A DNA stretch of 64,000 bases from Pseudomonas sp. ML96 (GCF_000761545.1 NZ_JPMY01000012.1:154661-218660), one strand, 5' to 3'; positions 1 through 9,157 are shown, counted from the stretch's first letter. Translations and numbers: made by a program. The notes: a model not told the origin generated them from the letters alone.

Positions 1-368
1 ACACGCGAATGCCCCAGCACACGCAGGTCGTAGCGCTGTTCCAGCTGAGCGGCATTCAGATCACGCGCCGGCCACTGCACATCGACTGCCTGCTCGGCCA
101 GCGCCCCGCTCATGCACTGCGGCTTGCCATTGACCCTCAGCACTTCCTGCTGCGGGCCATCGAGCTGCAGTAGGCGCTCAGTCACGCCATCTGCCCCACC
201 ACGATGCCAGATGCCATGCGTGGAGAAGCTGCCATTGCGTTCGTAGACGAAAGTACCCTGAAAGCTTTGCCGATCAGCCTGGGCCAATCGCTGCAACCAA
301 GTCTCGGCGGCCTGTACTGGCAGAGCCAGACAGCCACCGAGCAGTGCGATTAAGGGGATGACGCGCAT
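1..368 (-). CDS. mucB: MucB/RseB sigma-factor regulatory protein, 5' part (cut by window edge)
   Basis: Periplasmic partner of the anti-sigma factor MucA: in this family MucB binds the periplasmic part of MucA and shields it from regulated proteolysis, so AlgU stays off. Only the first 122 codons are in the window; the gene continues past position 1. The translation starts MRVIPLIALLGGCLALPVQA, a clear signal peptide, followed by the ETWLQRLAQA and FQGTFVYERNG stretches typical of the RseB N-terminal lipoprotein-like domain. The ATG at 368 is preceded by GAGGGTAC and lies 8 bp after the mucA stop, so the genes are co-transcribed. The call is firm because of sequence and gene order. Confidence 0.93.
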   Translation of the reverse strand, partial: MRVIPLIALLGGCLALPVQAAETWLQRLAQADRQSFQGTFVYERNGSFSTHGIWHRGGADGVTERLLQLDGPQQEVLRVNGKPQCMSGALAEQAVDVQWPARDLNAAQLEQRYDLRVLGHSR

Positions 369-376
369 GTACCCTC

Positions 377-961
377 TCAGCGATTTTCCAGGCTAGCGGC
401 TCGGGCGTATGGCAGAGCGGAGTCGGCACCCGCGGCAGCGCCCTGCTGCGCATGCTGACGCAGGTAGGACGGCAAACGCTGCTCTTGCCAGCCGGAACTG
501 GCGCGTTCGGCATTCTGCTGCAGCGGCGTCGGCGAGGACTCAGTGTAGCCCGCTAGTACTGCCGGACCTTGAACCTGCGGCAGGGTCAGGCTTGGCTGTA
601 CCTGCTGCGCCATTTGCGCGCCGGTCAGCTCATCCTGATTGTAGAAGCGCACACCCGCCAGCACCGCCAGGGTTACGGAAGCGGCTACCGCCACGCGCCC
701 GACCATGCGCCACGGCCCCCTGCTGGCAGCCGGAGTGGGTAGAGCCTCATCGGCCAGCGCAGCAGAGACGGCGGCGGCGATGTCCAGGCGCGGCTCCAGC
801 AGCTCCTTGTGCATCACGGCGCGAGCGACCTGGTAGCGCGACCAGGTGCCTCGCAATTCGGCGTCGTCGCCGGCAGCCGCCAGCACTCGACGCAACTCCA
901 GTTCGTCCGCTTCGTTATCCATCACCGCGGACAGCGATTCCTGCAGGGCTTCACGACTCAT
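377..961 (-). CDS. mucA: MucA, anti-sigma factor for AlgU (RseA family)
   Basis: Inner-membrane anti-sigma factor of 194 residues, the usual length. The cytoplasmic N-terminal domain (about 1-80, opening MSREALQESLSAVMDNEADE) holds AlgU. One membrane segment lies at about residues 86-106, followed by a Gln-rich periplasmic tail that in this family is bound by MucB and cut by AlgW after envelope stress. The reading frame is intact, with no truncation of the kind that gives mucoid mucA alleles. It sits 37 bp downstream of algU with a GAGGAAA ribosome site. A Prc/AlgO-type protease that in P. aeruginosa acts on truncated MucA is encoded in this same window near 57-59 kb. Confidence 0.95.
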   Translation of the reverse strand: MSREALQESLSAVMDNEADELELRRVLAAAGDDAELRGTWSRYQVARAVMHKELLEPRLDIAAAVSAALADEALPTPAASRGPWRMVGRVAVAASVTLAVLAGVRFYNQDELTGAQMAQQVQPSLTLPQVQGPAVLAGYTESSPTPLQQNAERASSGWQEQRLPSYLRQHAQQGAAAGADSALPYARAASLENR

Positions 962-998
962 GGTGTTTCCTCTCTTGGCTGTCGCCGCTGTCTCACAT

Positions 999-1580
999 TC
1001 AGGCTTCCTGCAGCAGCGGCTGCAGGGCTTTGTCTATGGCCTCACGGGCCCGGAATATCCGCGAGCGCACAGTGCCGACCGGGCACTGCATGACGCTGGC
1101 AATATCCTCGTAACTCAGACCGTCGAACTCACGCAGGGTCAACGCCGTGCGCAGGTCCTCGGGTAGCTGCTGGATGGTCCGATGCACCGTGGACTCGATC
1201 TCATCCCGCAGCATGGAGCGTTCCGGTGACTCAATGTCCTTGAGCGCATGATCACCATCGTAGAACTCCGCATCCTCGGCGCTGACATCACTGTCCGGCG
1301 GCCTCCGGCCGCGCGACACCAGGTAATTCTTCGCCGTGTTGATGGCGATGCGGTACAGCCAGGTATAGAAAGCACTGTCACCGCGGAAATTACCCAGCGC
1401 ACGATAAGCCTTGATGAACGCTTCCTGCGCCACATCCTGGGCCTCATGGCTGTCATGCACGAAACGCACTACCAGGCCGAGAATCTTGTGCTGGTACTTG
1501 AGTACCAGCAGGTCGAATGCACGCTTGTCGCCGCGCTGCACCCGCTCGACCAACTGCTGATCGTCTTCCTGGGCTAGCAT
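999..1580 (-). CDS. algU: RNA polymerase sigma factor AlgU (RpoE/sigma-22)
   Basis: Extracytoplasmic-function sigma factor of 193 residues that directs transcription of envelope-stress and alginate genes. Region 2 (about 20-95) contains the DVAQEAFIKAYRAL and FYTWLYRIAINTAKNY stretches; region 4 (about 130-185) contains LTLREFDGLSYEDIA and GTVRSRIFRARE, the -35-binding helix-turn-helix. The start has a strong GAGGAG ribosome site. It is the first gene of algU-mucA-mucB and is likely autoregulated: a GAACTT/TCCAA AlgU-type promoter lies about 220 bp upstream (see 1801-1827). Confidence 0.96.
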   Translation of the reverse strand: MLAQEDDQQLVERVQRGDKRAFDLLVLKYQHKILGLVVRFVHDSHEAQDVAQEAFIKAYRALGNFRGDSAFYTWLYRIAINTAKNYLVSRGRRPPDSDVSAEDAEFYDGDHALKDIESPERSMLRDEIESTVHRTIQQLPEDLRTALTLREFDGLSYEDIASVMQCPVGTVRSRIFRAREAIDKALQPLLQEA

Positions 1581-1800
1581 GAATACTCCTCGTCCGTTCT
1601 GGAGGGGATCTGCGCCGACCAGTCTGTCGATCTGCCAAGATAGACTCGGGCGTTGTGCAAAAGTTCTCCCCTCCGAATAAGCATTGCGCAGGCCTCATGG
1701 GCTCTCGCAAACATTGCAGCGTCCCGACGGGACACTGCTCGAATAATCCGATCAGATACCACTGCCGCACTCATACGACCGGCAGTTCCGGCAACTGTCG

Positions 1801-1827
1801 TTGGAACTTGATCGACTAAGAAAGTTC
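1801..1827 (-). promoter_or_regulatory. Candidate AlgU-type promoter of algU
   Basis: On the minus strand GAACTT (1827-1822) is followed after exactly 16 bp by TCCAA (1805-1801), close to the AlgU consensus GAACTT-N16/17-TCtgA. AlgU autoregulation is established in P. aeruginosa; that this is the start used here is inference. Confidence 0.6.
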
Positions 1828-1830
1828 CAG
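1804..1830 (+). promoter_or_regulatory. Candidate AlgU-type promoter facing nadB
   Basis: The plus strand of the same palindrome reads GAACTT (1804-1809), 16 bp, then TCCAG (1826-1830). The -10 match is weaker than on the other strand. If active it would give nadB a stress-dependent promoter about 90 bp upstream of its start. Confidence 0.35.
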
Positions 1831-1880
1831 ACCTCGCCAGTACGTCATAAGCCTAGCTATTGTGCCGGCCACCCCCTCTA

Positions 1881-1886
1881 TATACT
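1881..1886 (+). promoter_or_regulatory. Candidate sigma-70 -10 box for nadB
   Basis: TATACT lies 41 bp upstream of the nadB ATG. The upstream -35 is poor (TTGTGC at 1860-1865 with a short spacer, or TATTGT at 1858-1863 with 17 bp), so this is a modest housekeeping promoter candidate. Confidence 0.4.
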
Positions 1887-1926
1887 AGGCGGCGCCATTT
1901 CGACTCCCCCGCGGAACCTGCAGTAG

Positions 1927-3543
1927 ATGAGCCAACACTATCAGCACGACGTCCTGGTTATCGGTAGCGGTGCTGCCGGCCTGACCCTGGCCCTGACCCT
2001 GCCGGAGCACCTGCGCATCGCCGTGTTGAGCAAGGGTGACCTGGCCAATGGCTCCACCTACTGGGCCCAGGGCGGTGTGGCGGCAGTGCTGGACGATGCC
2101 GACACCGTGGAGTCACACGTGGCCGATACGCTCAACGCCGGCGGCGGCCTATGCCGCGAAGATGCCGTGCGCTTCACCGTAGAGCACAGCCGCGAGGCCA
2201 TCCAGTGGTTGATCGAACAGGGCGTGCCCTTCACCCGCGACGAAGAGCAGGACCGCGAGGACGGCGGCTTCGAGTTCCACCTCACCCGCGAGGGCGGCCA
2301 TAGCCACCGGCGCATCATTCACGCCGCCGATGCCACTGGCGCTGCCATCTTCAACACCCTGCTGGAACAGACGCGCAAACGCGCCAACATCGAGCTGCAG
2401 GAGCAGCGCGTGGCGGTCGACCTGATCACCGAGCGCAAGCTGGGCCTGCCGGGCGAGCGCTGTGTCGGCGCCTACGTGCTCAACCGCAACAGCGGCGAAG
2501 TCGACACCTACCACGCGCGCTTCGTGATTCTCGCCACCGGCGGCGCGGCCAAGGTCTACCTCTATACCAGCAACCCGGACGGGGCCAGCGGCGACGGCAT
2601 CGCCATGGCCTGGCGCGCCGGCTGCCGGGTCGGCAACCTGGAGTTCAACCAGTTCCACCCGACCTGCCTGTACCACCCGCAGGCCAAGAGCTTCCTGGTC
2701 ACCGAAGCCCTGCGCGGCGAAGGCGCCCACCTCAAGCTGCCCAATGGCGAGCGCTTCATGGCGCGTTTCGACGCGCGTGAGGAACTGGCCCCGCGCGATA
2801 TCGTCGCCCGCGCCATCGACCACGAGATGAAGCGCCTGGGCGTGGACTGCGTGTATCTGGACATCAGCCATAAGCCGGCCGAGTTCGTGAAGTCGCACTT
2901 CCCTACCGTCTACGAGCGCTGCCTGCGCTTCGGCATCGACATCACCCGCCAGCCCATCCCGGTGGTGCCGGCCGCGCACTACACCTGCGGCGGCGTGGTC
3001 GTCGACCGCCATGGCCACACCGACGTACCGGGCCTTTACGCCATCGGCGAGACCAGCTTCACCGGCCTGCACGGCGCCAACCGCATGGCCAGCAACTCGC
3101 TGCTGGAATGCTTCGTCTACGCCCGCTCGGCGGTCGAAGATATCGTCGCACAGCTGGACCATGTACCGATGCCCGCCGGGCTACCGGCCTGGGACGCCAG
3201 CCAGGTCACCGATTCCGACGAGGACGTGATCATCGCCCACAACTGGGACGAGCTACGGCGTTTCATGTGGGACTACGTCGGCATCGTGCGCACCAACAAG
3301 CGTCTGCAGCGCGCCCAGCACCGCGTGCGCCTGCTGCTGGACGAGATCGACGAGTTCTATAGCAACTACAAGGTCAGCCGCGACCTGATTGAGCTGCGCA
3401 ACCTGGCCCAGGTCGCCGAGCTGATGATCGAGTCCGCCATGCTGCGCCGCGAGAGCCGCGGCCTGCACTACACCCTGGATTACCCGGACATGCTGCCCGA
3501 GGCCCAGGACACTATTCTGGCGCCGCCCACCTACGCCGGCTGA
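1927..3543 (+). CDS. nadB: L-aspartate oxidase
   Basis: Flavoenzyme that oxidises L-aspartate to iminoaspartate, first step of de novo NAD synthesis. The 538-residue length fits the family. Residues about 9-22 are the FAD-binding Rossmann motif [27 protein letters not shown] (active-site segment), ATGGAAKVY and the C-terminal [20 protein letters not shown] block are all present. The ribosome site is weak (GGAA 11 bp upstream). It is divergent from algU as in P. aeruginosa. The last 32 bp overlap the 3' end of the convergent ygfX gene. Confidence 0.96.
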   Translation: MSQHYQHDVLVIGSGAAGLTLALTLPEHLRIAVLSKGDLANGSTYWAQGGVAAVLDDADTVESHVADTLNAGGGLCREDAVRFTVEHSREAIQWLIEQGVPFTRDEEQDREDGGFEFHLTREGGHSHRRIIHAADATGAAIFNTLLEQTRKRANIELQEQRVAVDLITERKLGLPGERCVGAYVLNRNSGEVDTYHARFVILATGGAAKVYLYTSNPDGASGDGIAMAWRAGCRVGNLEFNQFHPTCLYHPQAKSFLVTEALRGEGAHLKLPNGERFMARFDAREELAPRDIVARAIDHEMKRLGVDCVYLDISHKPAEFVKSHFPTVYERCLRFGIDITRQPIPVVPAAHYTCGGVVVDRHGHTDVPGLYAIGETSFTGLHGANRMASNSLLECFVYARSAVEDIVAQLDHVPMPAGLPAWDASQVTDSDEDVIIAHNWDELRRFMWDYVGIVRTNKRLQRAQHRVRLLLDEIDEFYSNYKVSRDLIELRNLAQVAELMIESAMLRRESRGLHYTLDYPDMLPEAQDTILAPPTYAG

Positions 3544-3964
3544 ACCTCAGACGCACTCGCAGGCGCCGATGCAGATCGCGCGACAGGGCGTCGCGCGGCA
3601 CGCAGAGGCTGCGCACCCGCCACTCGCCGACTTGGCGAAAGCGCAGGACCACGACCAGTGGCAACGCCAGGCTGTCCGGGCGCAGCTGCACGGCCTGCCA
3701 ACCATCACGCTGGTTGAATAGCTGCCAGCCACTCTCATCGCGACGCAAGCCGGTGAAGGCCGAGGGGTGGCTGAGCAGCACTCGCCGCGGCAAAGCCCAG
3801 GCGGCATGCAGCAGGCAGGCGCAGGCACCGATCAGGGCAACCCAGAGCGGCAGTTCGATGAGAAACAGAGTGATCAGCGCCAGGCACAGCGCCGACAGGT
3901 AGATCGCCAGCAGCAGGCGCGAGGCCTGCCAGTGGCATTCGAAGGCATCACTTGGGCTGGACAC
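3512..3964 (-). CDS. YgfX/CptA-like inner-membrane protein
   Basis: Protein of 150 residues with two adjacent hydrophobic segments (about 14-36 and 38-56) and a cytoplasmic, Arg-rich tail, the architecture of the YgfX family encoded next to sdhE in many gammaproteobacteria. Its start lies inside sdhE (17 bp overlap), so the two are translated from one message. In E. coli the YgfX homologue has been described as a toxin-like membrane protein affecting the cytoskeleton; whether that holds here is unknown. The identification rests mainly on position and topology. Confidence 0.7.
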   Translation of the reverse strand: MSSPSDAFECHWQASRLLLAIYLSALCLALITLFLIELPLWVALIGACACLLHAAWALPRRVLLSHPSAFTGLRRDESGWQLFNQRDGWQAVQLRPDSLALPLVVVLRFRQVGEWRVRSLCVPRDALSRDLHRRLRVRLRFSRRRWAAPE

Positions 3965-4202
3965 GGTCCAGGATCATGCGAACGATATGGCGCAGATCGG
4001 CATCTTCCGGCTCGCCGCGCTGCATGAACCAGCCGAACATGTCCTGATCCTCGCACTCCAGCAGCTTGCGGTAGCGCGCCTGATCCTCGGCATCCAGGCT
4101 GGGGTAGACCTCCTTGACGAAGGGTACCAGCAACACGTCCAGCTCCAGCATGCCGCGGCGGCTGTGCCAGAAGAGTCGGTTCAGTTCGGTAGCGTCGGCC
4201 AT
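3948..4202 (-). CDS. sdhE: FAD assembly factor SdhE
   Basis: Small (84 residues) soluble factor that promotes covalent FAD attachment to succinate dehydrogenase. It carries the family signature [14 protein letters not shown] near residues 15-30 and the acidic stretch [14 protein letters not shown] chose the ATG at 4202 ([17 protein letters not shown]) because AGGAGC lies just upstream and the length then matches the family; an upstream in-frame start at 4268 adds 22 non-conserved residues. It overlaps ygfX downstream. Confidence 0.9.
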   Translation of the reverse strand: MADATELNRLFWHSRRGMLELDVLLVPFVKEVYPSLDAEDQARYRKLLECEDQDMFGWFMQRGEPEDADLRHIVRMILDRVQPK

Positions 4203-4321
4203 ACAGCGGGCTCCTGTGCAAAGGGGCGCAGTATAACGGCGCGCCGCGCACTCGGCACCCGCTGACAAGGCGCCGGGCGGCCTCTATGATGACGCCCTGA
4301 CTTTTTGACCTGCGATCGCCC

Positions 4322-5263
4322 ATGGCCGACTCCGCCTTCTTCACCCTCCTGAACCACGAATCCCTGCTCGCCGTGCGCGGCCTGGATGCTGCCAAGTTCC
4401 TGCAGGGCCAGCTCACCTGCAACCTCAATTATCTCGACGAACGGACATCCAGCCTCGGCGCGCGCTGCACGCCCAAGGGCCGCATGATCTCCAGCTTCCG
4501 CATCCTGCAGGACGGCGATGGCTACCTGCTGGCCTTGGCCCGCGAACTGCTGGAGGCGCAGCTGGCGGACCTGAAAAAGTACGCGGTGTTCTCCAAATCC
4601 ACCCTCGCCGACGAATCCGCCAGCTGGGTGCGCTTCGGACTGTCCGGCGCCGACGAGGCCCTGCTCGCCCTGGGCCTGGATCTGCCGCAGGAGGCCGATG
4701 CCGTGGCCCGCGCCGACGGGCTGATCGCCATTCGCCTGCCCGGCGGCCGTGCTGAACTCTGGGCCCCGGCGGATCAGGCCGAGAGCCTGCGCAGCCGTCT
4801 GGCCGCGCAACTGCGCGAGGCCCCGCTCAACGACTGGCTGCTCGGCCAGGTCCGCGCCGGCGTCGGCCAGGTGTTCGGCGCCACCCGCGAGCTGTTCATC
4901 CCGCAGATGATCAACCTGCAGGCCGTTGGCGGCGTCAGCTTCAAGAAAGGCTGCTACACCGGCCAGGAAATCGTTGCGCGCATGCAGTACCTCGGCAAAC
5001 TCAAGCGCCGCCTGCAGCGTCTGAGCCTGGCCCAGAGCGAGCTGCCCGCAGCCGGTACCGAGCTGTTTTCGCCGGTGCACGGCTCCAGCGTTGGCGAAGT
5101 GGTACTGGCGGCCACCTCGGAACAAGGCAGCGAGCTGCTGGCGGTACTCCAGGAGGACGCCAAGAATGACGGCCGTATCCACCTGGGCAGCGCCGACGGC
5201 CCGGCCCTGAACCTGCTTGAACTGCCCTACCAGCTGGACGCAGATCGCGAAATCCAGCGCTGA
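4322..5263 (+). CDS. ygfZ: tRNA-modifying/folate-binding protein YgfZ
   Basis: GcvT-like folate-binding protein of 313 residues implicated in iron-sulfur enzyme maintenance and in tRNA modification by MiaB. The diagnostic motif KGCYTGQE, with the redox-important Cys, is intact at about residues 209-216. The N-terminal half shows FLQGQLTCNL and CTPKGRM, shared with GcvT. Divergent from sdhE with about 120 bp between them, an arrangement also seen in P. aeruginosa. Confidence 0.93.
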   Translation: MADSAFFTLLNHESLLAVRGLDAAKFLQGQLTCNLNYLDERTSSLGARCTPKGRMISSFRILQDGDGYLLALARELLEAQLADLKKYAVFSKSTLADESASWVRFGLSGADEALLALGLDLPQEADAVARADGLIAIRLPGGRAELWAPADQAESLRSRLAAQLREAPLNDWLLGQVRAGVGQVFGATRELFIPQMINLQAVGGVSFKKGCYTGQEIVARMQYLGKLKRRLQRLSLAQSELPAAGTELFSPVHGSSVGEVVLAATSEQGSELLAVLQEDAKNDGRIHLGSADGPALNLLELPYQLDADREIQR

Positions 5264-5322
5264 ACGAAAAAGCTGATGCATGCCCACGGGCAAACGCGGT
5301 AAAACCCGAGCATCCCTGACCG

Positions 5323-6210
5323 ATGGCCGCCGCAGTACCTAAACTGAAGCGGTCGAGCGACCCGAGAACCGAAATGAGCAAGCTTGCCGAGAAAGTCCAG
5401 GAAGAACTGATCCACGCCATCGAGAACGACGAGCTGGTGCTGCCGACCCTGCCGGAGGTGGCGCTCAAGGTTCGCGAGGCGGCAGAAGACCCGAACATCA
5501 GCATTCCTGCGCTGAGCAAGGTGATCGGCAACGATGCGGCGCTGACCGCGCGCATCATCAAGGTGGTGAACAGCCCGCTGCTGCGCACCAGCAAGGAAAT
5601 CACCGACCTGCAGATGGCCGTCGGCCGCCTCGGCATCAACTACACCTGCAACCTGGCCACCGGCCTGGCCATGGAACAGATGTTCCAGGCCACTAGCGAC
5701 GTGGTCGACCGCAAGATGCGCGAAGTGTGGAATAAAAGCACCGAAATCGCCGGCATCTGCCACGTACTGTGCCGCCACTACACCCGCCTGCTGCCGGACC
5801 AGGCTACCCTCGCCGGCCTGGTACACCAGATCGGCGTGCTGCCGATCCTGACCTACGCCGAAGAGAACAACGCCCTGCTGGCCGACTCGATCAGCCTTAA
5901 CCACGTGATCGAGAAGATCCACCCGATCATCGGCGACAAGATTCTGCGCGCCTGGGATTTCCCCGAGCCGATCGCCATGGTCCCTGGCCAGCACCTGAAC
6001 TTCAGCCGCGACTCGGCCAAGGTCGACTACGTAGACATCGTCCAGGTCGCCACCCTGCAGAGCTACCTGGGCAGCGAGCATCCCTACACCCAGCTGGACT
6101 GGAGCCAGGTTCCAGCCTTCGCCAAGCTCGGCCTCGACCCGAACGTCGACATGCAGGCCGACGAAGACCTCTCCGCCGCCATGGAGGCCGCCGCCAGCAT
6201 GCTGCAATAA
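5323..6210 (+). CDS. HDOD-domain signalling protein
   Basis: Single-domain HDOD protein (295 residues from this ATG). HDOD is a catalytically degenerate relative of HD phosphohydrolases used as a protein-interaction module in signalling. The diagnostic stretch LPTLPEVALKVREAAED followed by SKVIGNDAALTARIIKVVNS is at about residues 40-85, and HQIGVLPIL near 165 retains a partial HD-like signature. Two starts are possible: 5323 (used here) and 5374 (MSKLAEKV), neither with a good ribosome site; the second removes 17 poorly structured residues. No catalytic or DNA-binding domain is attached. It lies 59 bp after ygfZ and may be co-transcribed. Confidence 0.85.
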   Translation: MAAAVPKLKRSSDPRTEMSKLAEKVQEELIHAIENDELVLPTLPEVALKVREAAEDPNISIPALSKVIGNDAALTARIIKVVNSPLLRTSKEITDLQMAVGRLGINYTCNLATGLAMEQMFQATSDVVDRKMREVWNKSTEIAGICHVLCRHYTRLLPDQATLAGLVHQIGVLPILTYAEENNALLADSISLNHVIEKIHPIIGDKILRAWDFPEPIAMVPGQHLNFSRDSAKVDYVDIVQVATLQSYLGSEHPYTQLDWSQVPAFAKLGLDPNVDMQADEDLSAAMEAAASMLQ

Positions 6211-6352
6211 AGGCGCAGCATGGCGAGCCCATCCTGACTAGACTTCCAGCAAGCCTGCTACCCACGCGGTAGCGGGCGGCGATAGAAGTAGTACGCCACG
6301 GCGCCGATGGAATCGGTTCCGTACCGCTCAGTTCAGGGGAAGGAAACGTGCC

Positions 6353-7108
6353 ATGCGTCTGTTGTCGCTGCTGTTCACTCTGCTCCTCCCGCTTGCCGCC
6401 ACTGCCGACGAAGTTCGCCTGACCAACGGCGAGTGGAGTCCCTACCTCGGCCAGGACCTGCCGCACCACGGCGTCGCCTCGCGCATCGTCGAAGAGGCCT
6501 TCGCCCTCGAAGGCGTGCAGGTGTCCTGGGAGTTCTACCCCTGGGCCCGCGCCCTGCACAACGCCGAACACGGCAAGAGCGACGGCAGCGCCGTGTGGCT
6601 GCGCAGCCCCGAGCGCGAGCAGGCCTTCTATGTCAGCGATCCGGTGGTGGAAAGCAGCTATCACCTGTTCCACCGCAAGGACCACCCCCTCGAATGGAGT
6701 ACCGCGAAGGACCTCGCCGGCGTGCGCATAGGCGGCGCCATCAACTACGACTACGGTCAGGACTTCCAGGGTGCCGAGCGCGATGGTCTGATCAAGGTGA
6801 AGCGCCTGGGCAACGAGGAACAGGCCCTGCGCATGCTGCTGGCCGGACGCATCGACGTGCTGCCGATGGACAAGGTGGTGGCCTTCGACATGCTGCACAG
6901 CAAGTTCAGCCGCGCCGAGCGCGCGCAACTGTCCTTCCACCCGCTGCCACTGCGCAGTGACAGCCTGCACCTGATGCTCTCCAAGCAGGTGCCGGGCAAT
7001 GCCGAGCGCATGGCCCAGTTCAACCGTGGCCTCAAGGCCCTGCAGGACAGTGGCAAGGTCAGTCAGTACCTGCTGGAAGTACAGCAGCCGCTGAGCCTGG
7101 CCTACTGA
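6353..7108 (+). CDS. Periplasmic solute-binding protein, family 3 (orphan)
   Basis: Protein of 251 residues with a signal peptide (MRLLSLLFTLLLPLAATA, cleavage before DEV) and a type-2 periplasmic-binding fold of the amino-acid-binding type: NGEWSPYLGQDLPHHGVASR at the start of the mature chain, then GGAINYDYG and LAGRIDVLPMDK. No ABC permease or ATPase is nearby, so it is either an orphan binding protein serving a remote transporter or a periplasmic sensor. The ligand cannot be told from sequence. An AAGGAAACGTGCC ribosome site precedes the ATG. Its last 7 bp overlap the convergent tctE stop. Confidence 0.8.
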   Translation: MRLLSLLFTLLLPLAATADEVRLTNGEWSPYLGQDLPHHGVASRIVEEAFALEGVQVSWEFYPWARALHNAEHGKSDGSAVWLRSPEREQAFYVSDPVVESSYHLFHRKDHPLEWSTAKDLAGVRIGGAINYDYGQDFQGAERDGLIKVKRLGNEEQALRMLLAGRIDVLPMDKVVAFDMLHSKFSRAERAQLSFHPLPLRSDSLHLMLSKQVPGNAERMAQFNRGLKALQDSGKVSQYLLEVQQPLSLAY

Positions 7109-8493
7109 GCCGGCGGAAAACTCACCCGCACCAGCAGGCCGCCCAGAACGCCCTGCCCCAGTTCGATCTCGGCGCGATGGGCGCGGCAGATCTCGCCGAC
7201 GATCGCCAGGCCCAGCCCGGCGCCATTGCCCTGGGCATTGCTGCGGTAGAAGCGCTCGAACACCCGCTCGCGCTCGTCCGCCGGGATGCCCGGACCGTCG
7301 TCCTCCACCTCCAGCAGCGACGGCGCCAGCACCCGTACCACCACGTTGCCGCCCGGCGTGTGCACCAGTGCGTTGTCGACCAGGTTATAGATCAGCTCGT
7401 GCAGCAGCATCGGCTCGCCGCGCAGCCACACCTCGGCCTCCGCCTCCAGCGCCAGAGTGACGCCACGCTGGTGCGCCAGCGGCGCCAGCGCCATGCCCAG
7501 CTCGCGGGCCAGCGCAGTCAAGTCCAGGCGTTCCGCACCACCCTCGGCGACGGCGCGTGCAGCGCGCTCGATACGCGCCAGCGACAGCAGCTGATTGGAC
7601 AGATGAGTCAGACGGTCGGTGCTCTGCGCCGCCTTCTCCAGAGTGCTGTACCAGCGCTCCGGCTCGCGCTCGCGCAGGCCCAGTTCGATGCGCGCCTTGA
7701 GCGCCGCCAGCGGCGTGCGCAGCTCGTGGGAAGCATCGGCGATGAACTGTGCCTGGCGCTCGAACTGCTGGCGCAGGCGTTCGGTGAAGTGGTTGAGCGA
7801 CGATGCCAGCGGCAACAGCTCGTCCTGCACCTGCACCAGCGGCAAGGGGCTGAGGTCGTCCGGCTGGCGCTCCTCCACCGCCGAACGCAGGCGTTCCAGC
7901 GGGCGCAGCGCCGCGCTCACCGCCAGCCACACCAGGGCCAGGGTGATCAGCGCCAGCAGGCCCATGCGCCACAGGGTATCGAGCAACAGCCCCCGGGCCA
8001 TGCGCACCCGCGCGATGTCGGTCTCGGCCACGCGGATCTCGGCGATACCGTTCATCCCCGGCTCGGACACCGGCTGCAGCAGGCTGACCACCCTCACGCC
8101 GACGCCATCGAACTCGCCATCGTAGAAACGCGCCAGCGCCGGATATTCGTCGGTGCGCGGCGTACCGGTCGGCGGATCGGGCAGGCCTTCGTAACCCGAC
8201 ACCAGATGCCCGTCGAGGTCGCTGACCTCGTAGAAGATGCGCCCCTCCAGGTCATAGGCGAAAGGATCCAGCGCCACGTAGGGCACGTCGGCGCGCAGCT
8301 TGCCTTCCTCGGTGTAGAGGCCATCGGCGATGGCGCGAGCCGAGGCCAGCAAGGTGCGGTCGTAGGCGGCGTCGGCGGCGTGACGGCCGTTCCAGTAGGC
8401 GCTCAGGCTGCCAATCAGCAGCGGAATCGCCAGCAGCGCCGCCAGGCGCCGCAGCAGCCGGCCGCGCAGGCTGCCGGCCGCGACCTCACTCAC
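7102..8493 (-). CDS. tctE: Sensor histidine kinase TctE
   Basis: Membrane histidine kinase pairing with TctD to control tricarboxylate uptake. Two membrane segments (about 14-34 and 155-175) flank a periplasmic sensor of the two-component-sensor N-terminal type; then HAMP-like region, DASHELRTPLAALKAR with His at about 256, NLVDNALVHTPGG (N box), EDDGPGIP (G1) and GAGLGLAIV (G2). I prefer the GTG at 8493 (463 residues): it has GGAAG 7 bp upstream and overlaps the tctD stop by 8 bp; a longer form to 8523 is possible. It adjoins opdH-tctCBA, as in P. aeruginosa. Confidence 0.9.
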   Translation of the reverse strand: MSEVAAGSLRGRLLRRLAALLAIPLLIGSLSAYWNGRHAADAAYDRTLLASARAIADGLYTEEGKLRADVPYVALDPFAYDLEGRIFYEVSDLDGHLVSGYEGLPDPPTGTPRTDEYPALARFYDGEFDGVGVRVVSLLQPVSEPGMNGIAEIRVAETDIARVRMARGLLLDTLWRMGLLALITLALVWLAVSAALRPLERLRSAVEERQPDDLSPLPLVQVQDELLPLASSLNHFTERLRQQFERQAQFIADASHELRTPLAALKARIELGLREREPERWYSTLEKAAQSTDRLTHLSNQLLSLARIERAARAVAEGGAERLDLTALARELGMALAPLAHQRGVTLALEAEAEVWLRGEPMLLHELIYNLVDNALVHTPGGNVVVRVLAPSLLEVEDDGPGIPADERERVFERFYRSNAQGNGAGLGLAIVGEICRAHRAEIELGQGVLGGLLVRVSFPPAQ

Positions 8494-9157
8494 TGACGGC
8501 TTCCAGCAGATAACCCAGGCCACGGAAGGTGACGATGCGCACCGCCGCGCCTTCCAGCTTCTTGCGCAGGCGGTGGATGTAGATCTCGATGGCGTCGGCG
8601 CTGGCCTCTTCGTCCAGGCCGAACACCTGGTCGGCCAGCTGCTCCTTGCTCATCACCCGGCCGGGCCGGGCGATCAGCGCCTGCAGCACGGCCTGCTCGC
8701 GGGAGGTCAGGGTCAGCGGCTGCTCACCCAGGGTGAAGCGCTGCGTGCCGAGGTCGTAGACCAGCTCGCCGCAGCGCTGCTGCTGTTCGCCGCCGAGCAC
8801 GCTGCGCCGCAGCAGGGCCTTGACCCGCGCCTCCAGCTCGGTCAGTTCGAAGGGCTTGGCCAGGTAGTCGTCGGCGCCGAGGTTGAGGCCGTGGACGCGA
8901 TCCTTGACCTCGCCGCGCGCAGTGAGCATCAGCACCGGTAGGGTCTTGCCACGGCTGCGCAGGTGGGCGAGCACCTCGAAACCGTCACGCCGCGGCAGGC
9001 CCACGTCGAGCACCGCCAGGGCGTAATCCTCGCTGGCCAGGGCGTGCTCGGCGGCCACTCCGTCATGCAGCACATCGACGGTCAGGCCCGCGCCACGCAG
9101 GGCCTGGGCCACGCTTTCAGCCAGGGGCAGATGGTCCTCGACCAGCAGGATTCGCAC
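8486..9157 (-). CDS. tctD: Response regulator TctD (OmpR family)
   Basis: Receiver domain (about 1-115) with the phospho-acceptor Asp in LAVLDVGLPRRDG, the switch Thr in VLMLTARGEV and Lys in DDYLAKPFEL, then a winged-helix OmpR/PhoB DNA-binding domain (about 125-218, LTSREQAVLQALIARPGR and IEIYIHRLRKKLE). I chose the GTG at 9157, giving VRILLVEDH as the N-terminus with GGAG 9 bp upstream; an in-frame GTG 15 bp upstream is less likely because that GGAG would fall inside it. Translationally coupled to tctE. Divergent from opdH, its probable target. Confidence 0.92.
   Translation of the reverse strand: MRILLVEDHLPLAESVAQALRGAGLTVDVLHDGVAAEHALASEDYALAVLDVGLPRRDGFEVLAHLRSRGKTLPVLMLTARGEVKDRVHGLNLGADDYLAKPFELTELEARVKALLRRSVLGGEQQQRCGELVYDLGTQRFTLGEQPLTLTSREQAVLQALIARPGRVMSKEQLADQVFGLDEEASADAIEIYIHRLRKKLEGAAVRIVTFRGLGYLLEAVSE

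Noticed and set aside
409..1113. Plus-strand frame opposite mucA (234 codons)
   Set aside because: Arg/Ala/Pro-rich shadow of mucA.
1574..1774. Small minus-strand frame upstream of algU (66 codons)
   Set aside because: Overlaps the algU 5' region, no ribosome site, lies between the algU promoter and start, and shows no similarity to known small proteins.
6353..7108. Orphan binding protein considered part of the tct transporter
   Set aside because: It belongs to the amino-acid-type family 3, not TctC, and tctC is present separately on the other side of tctDE.
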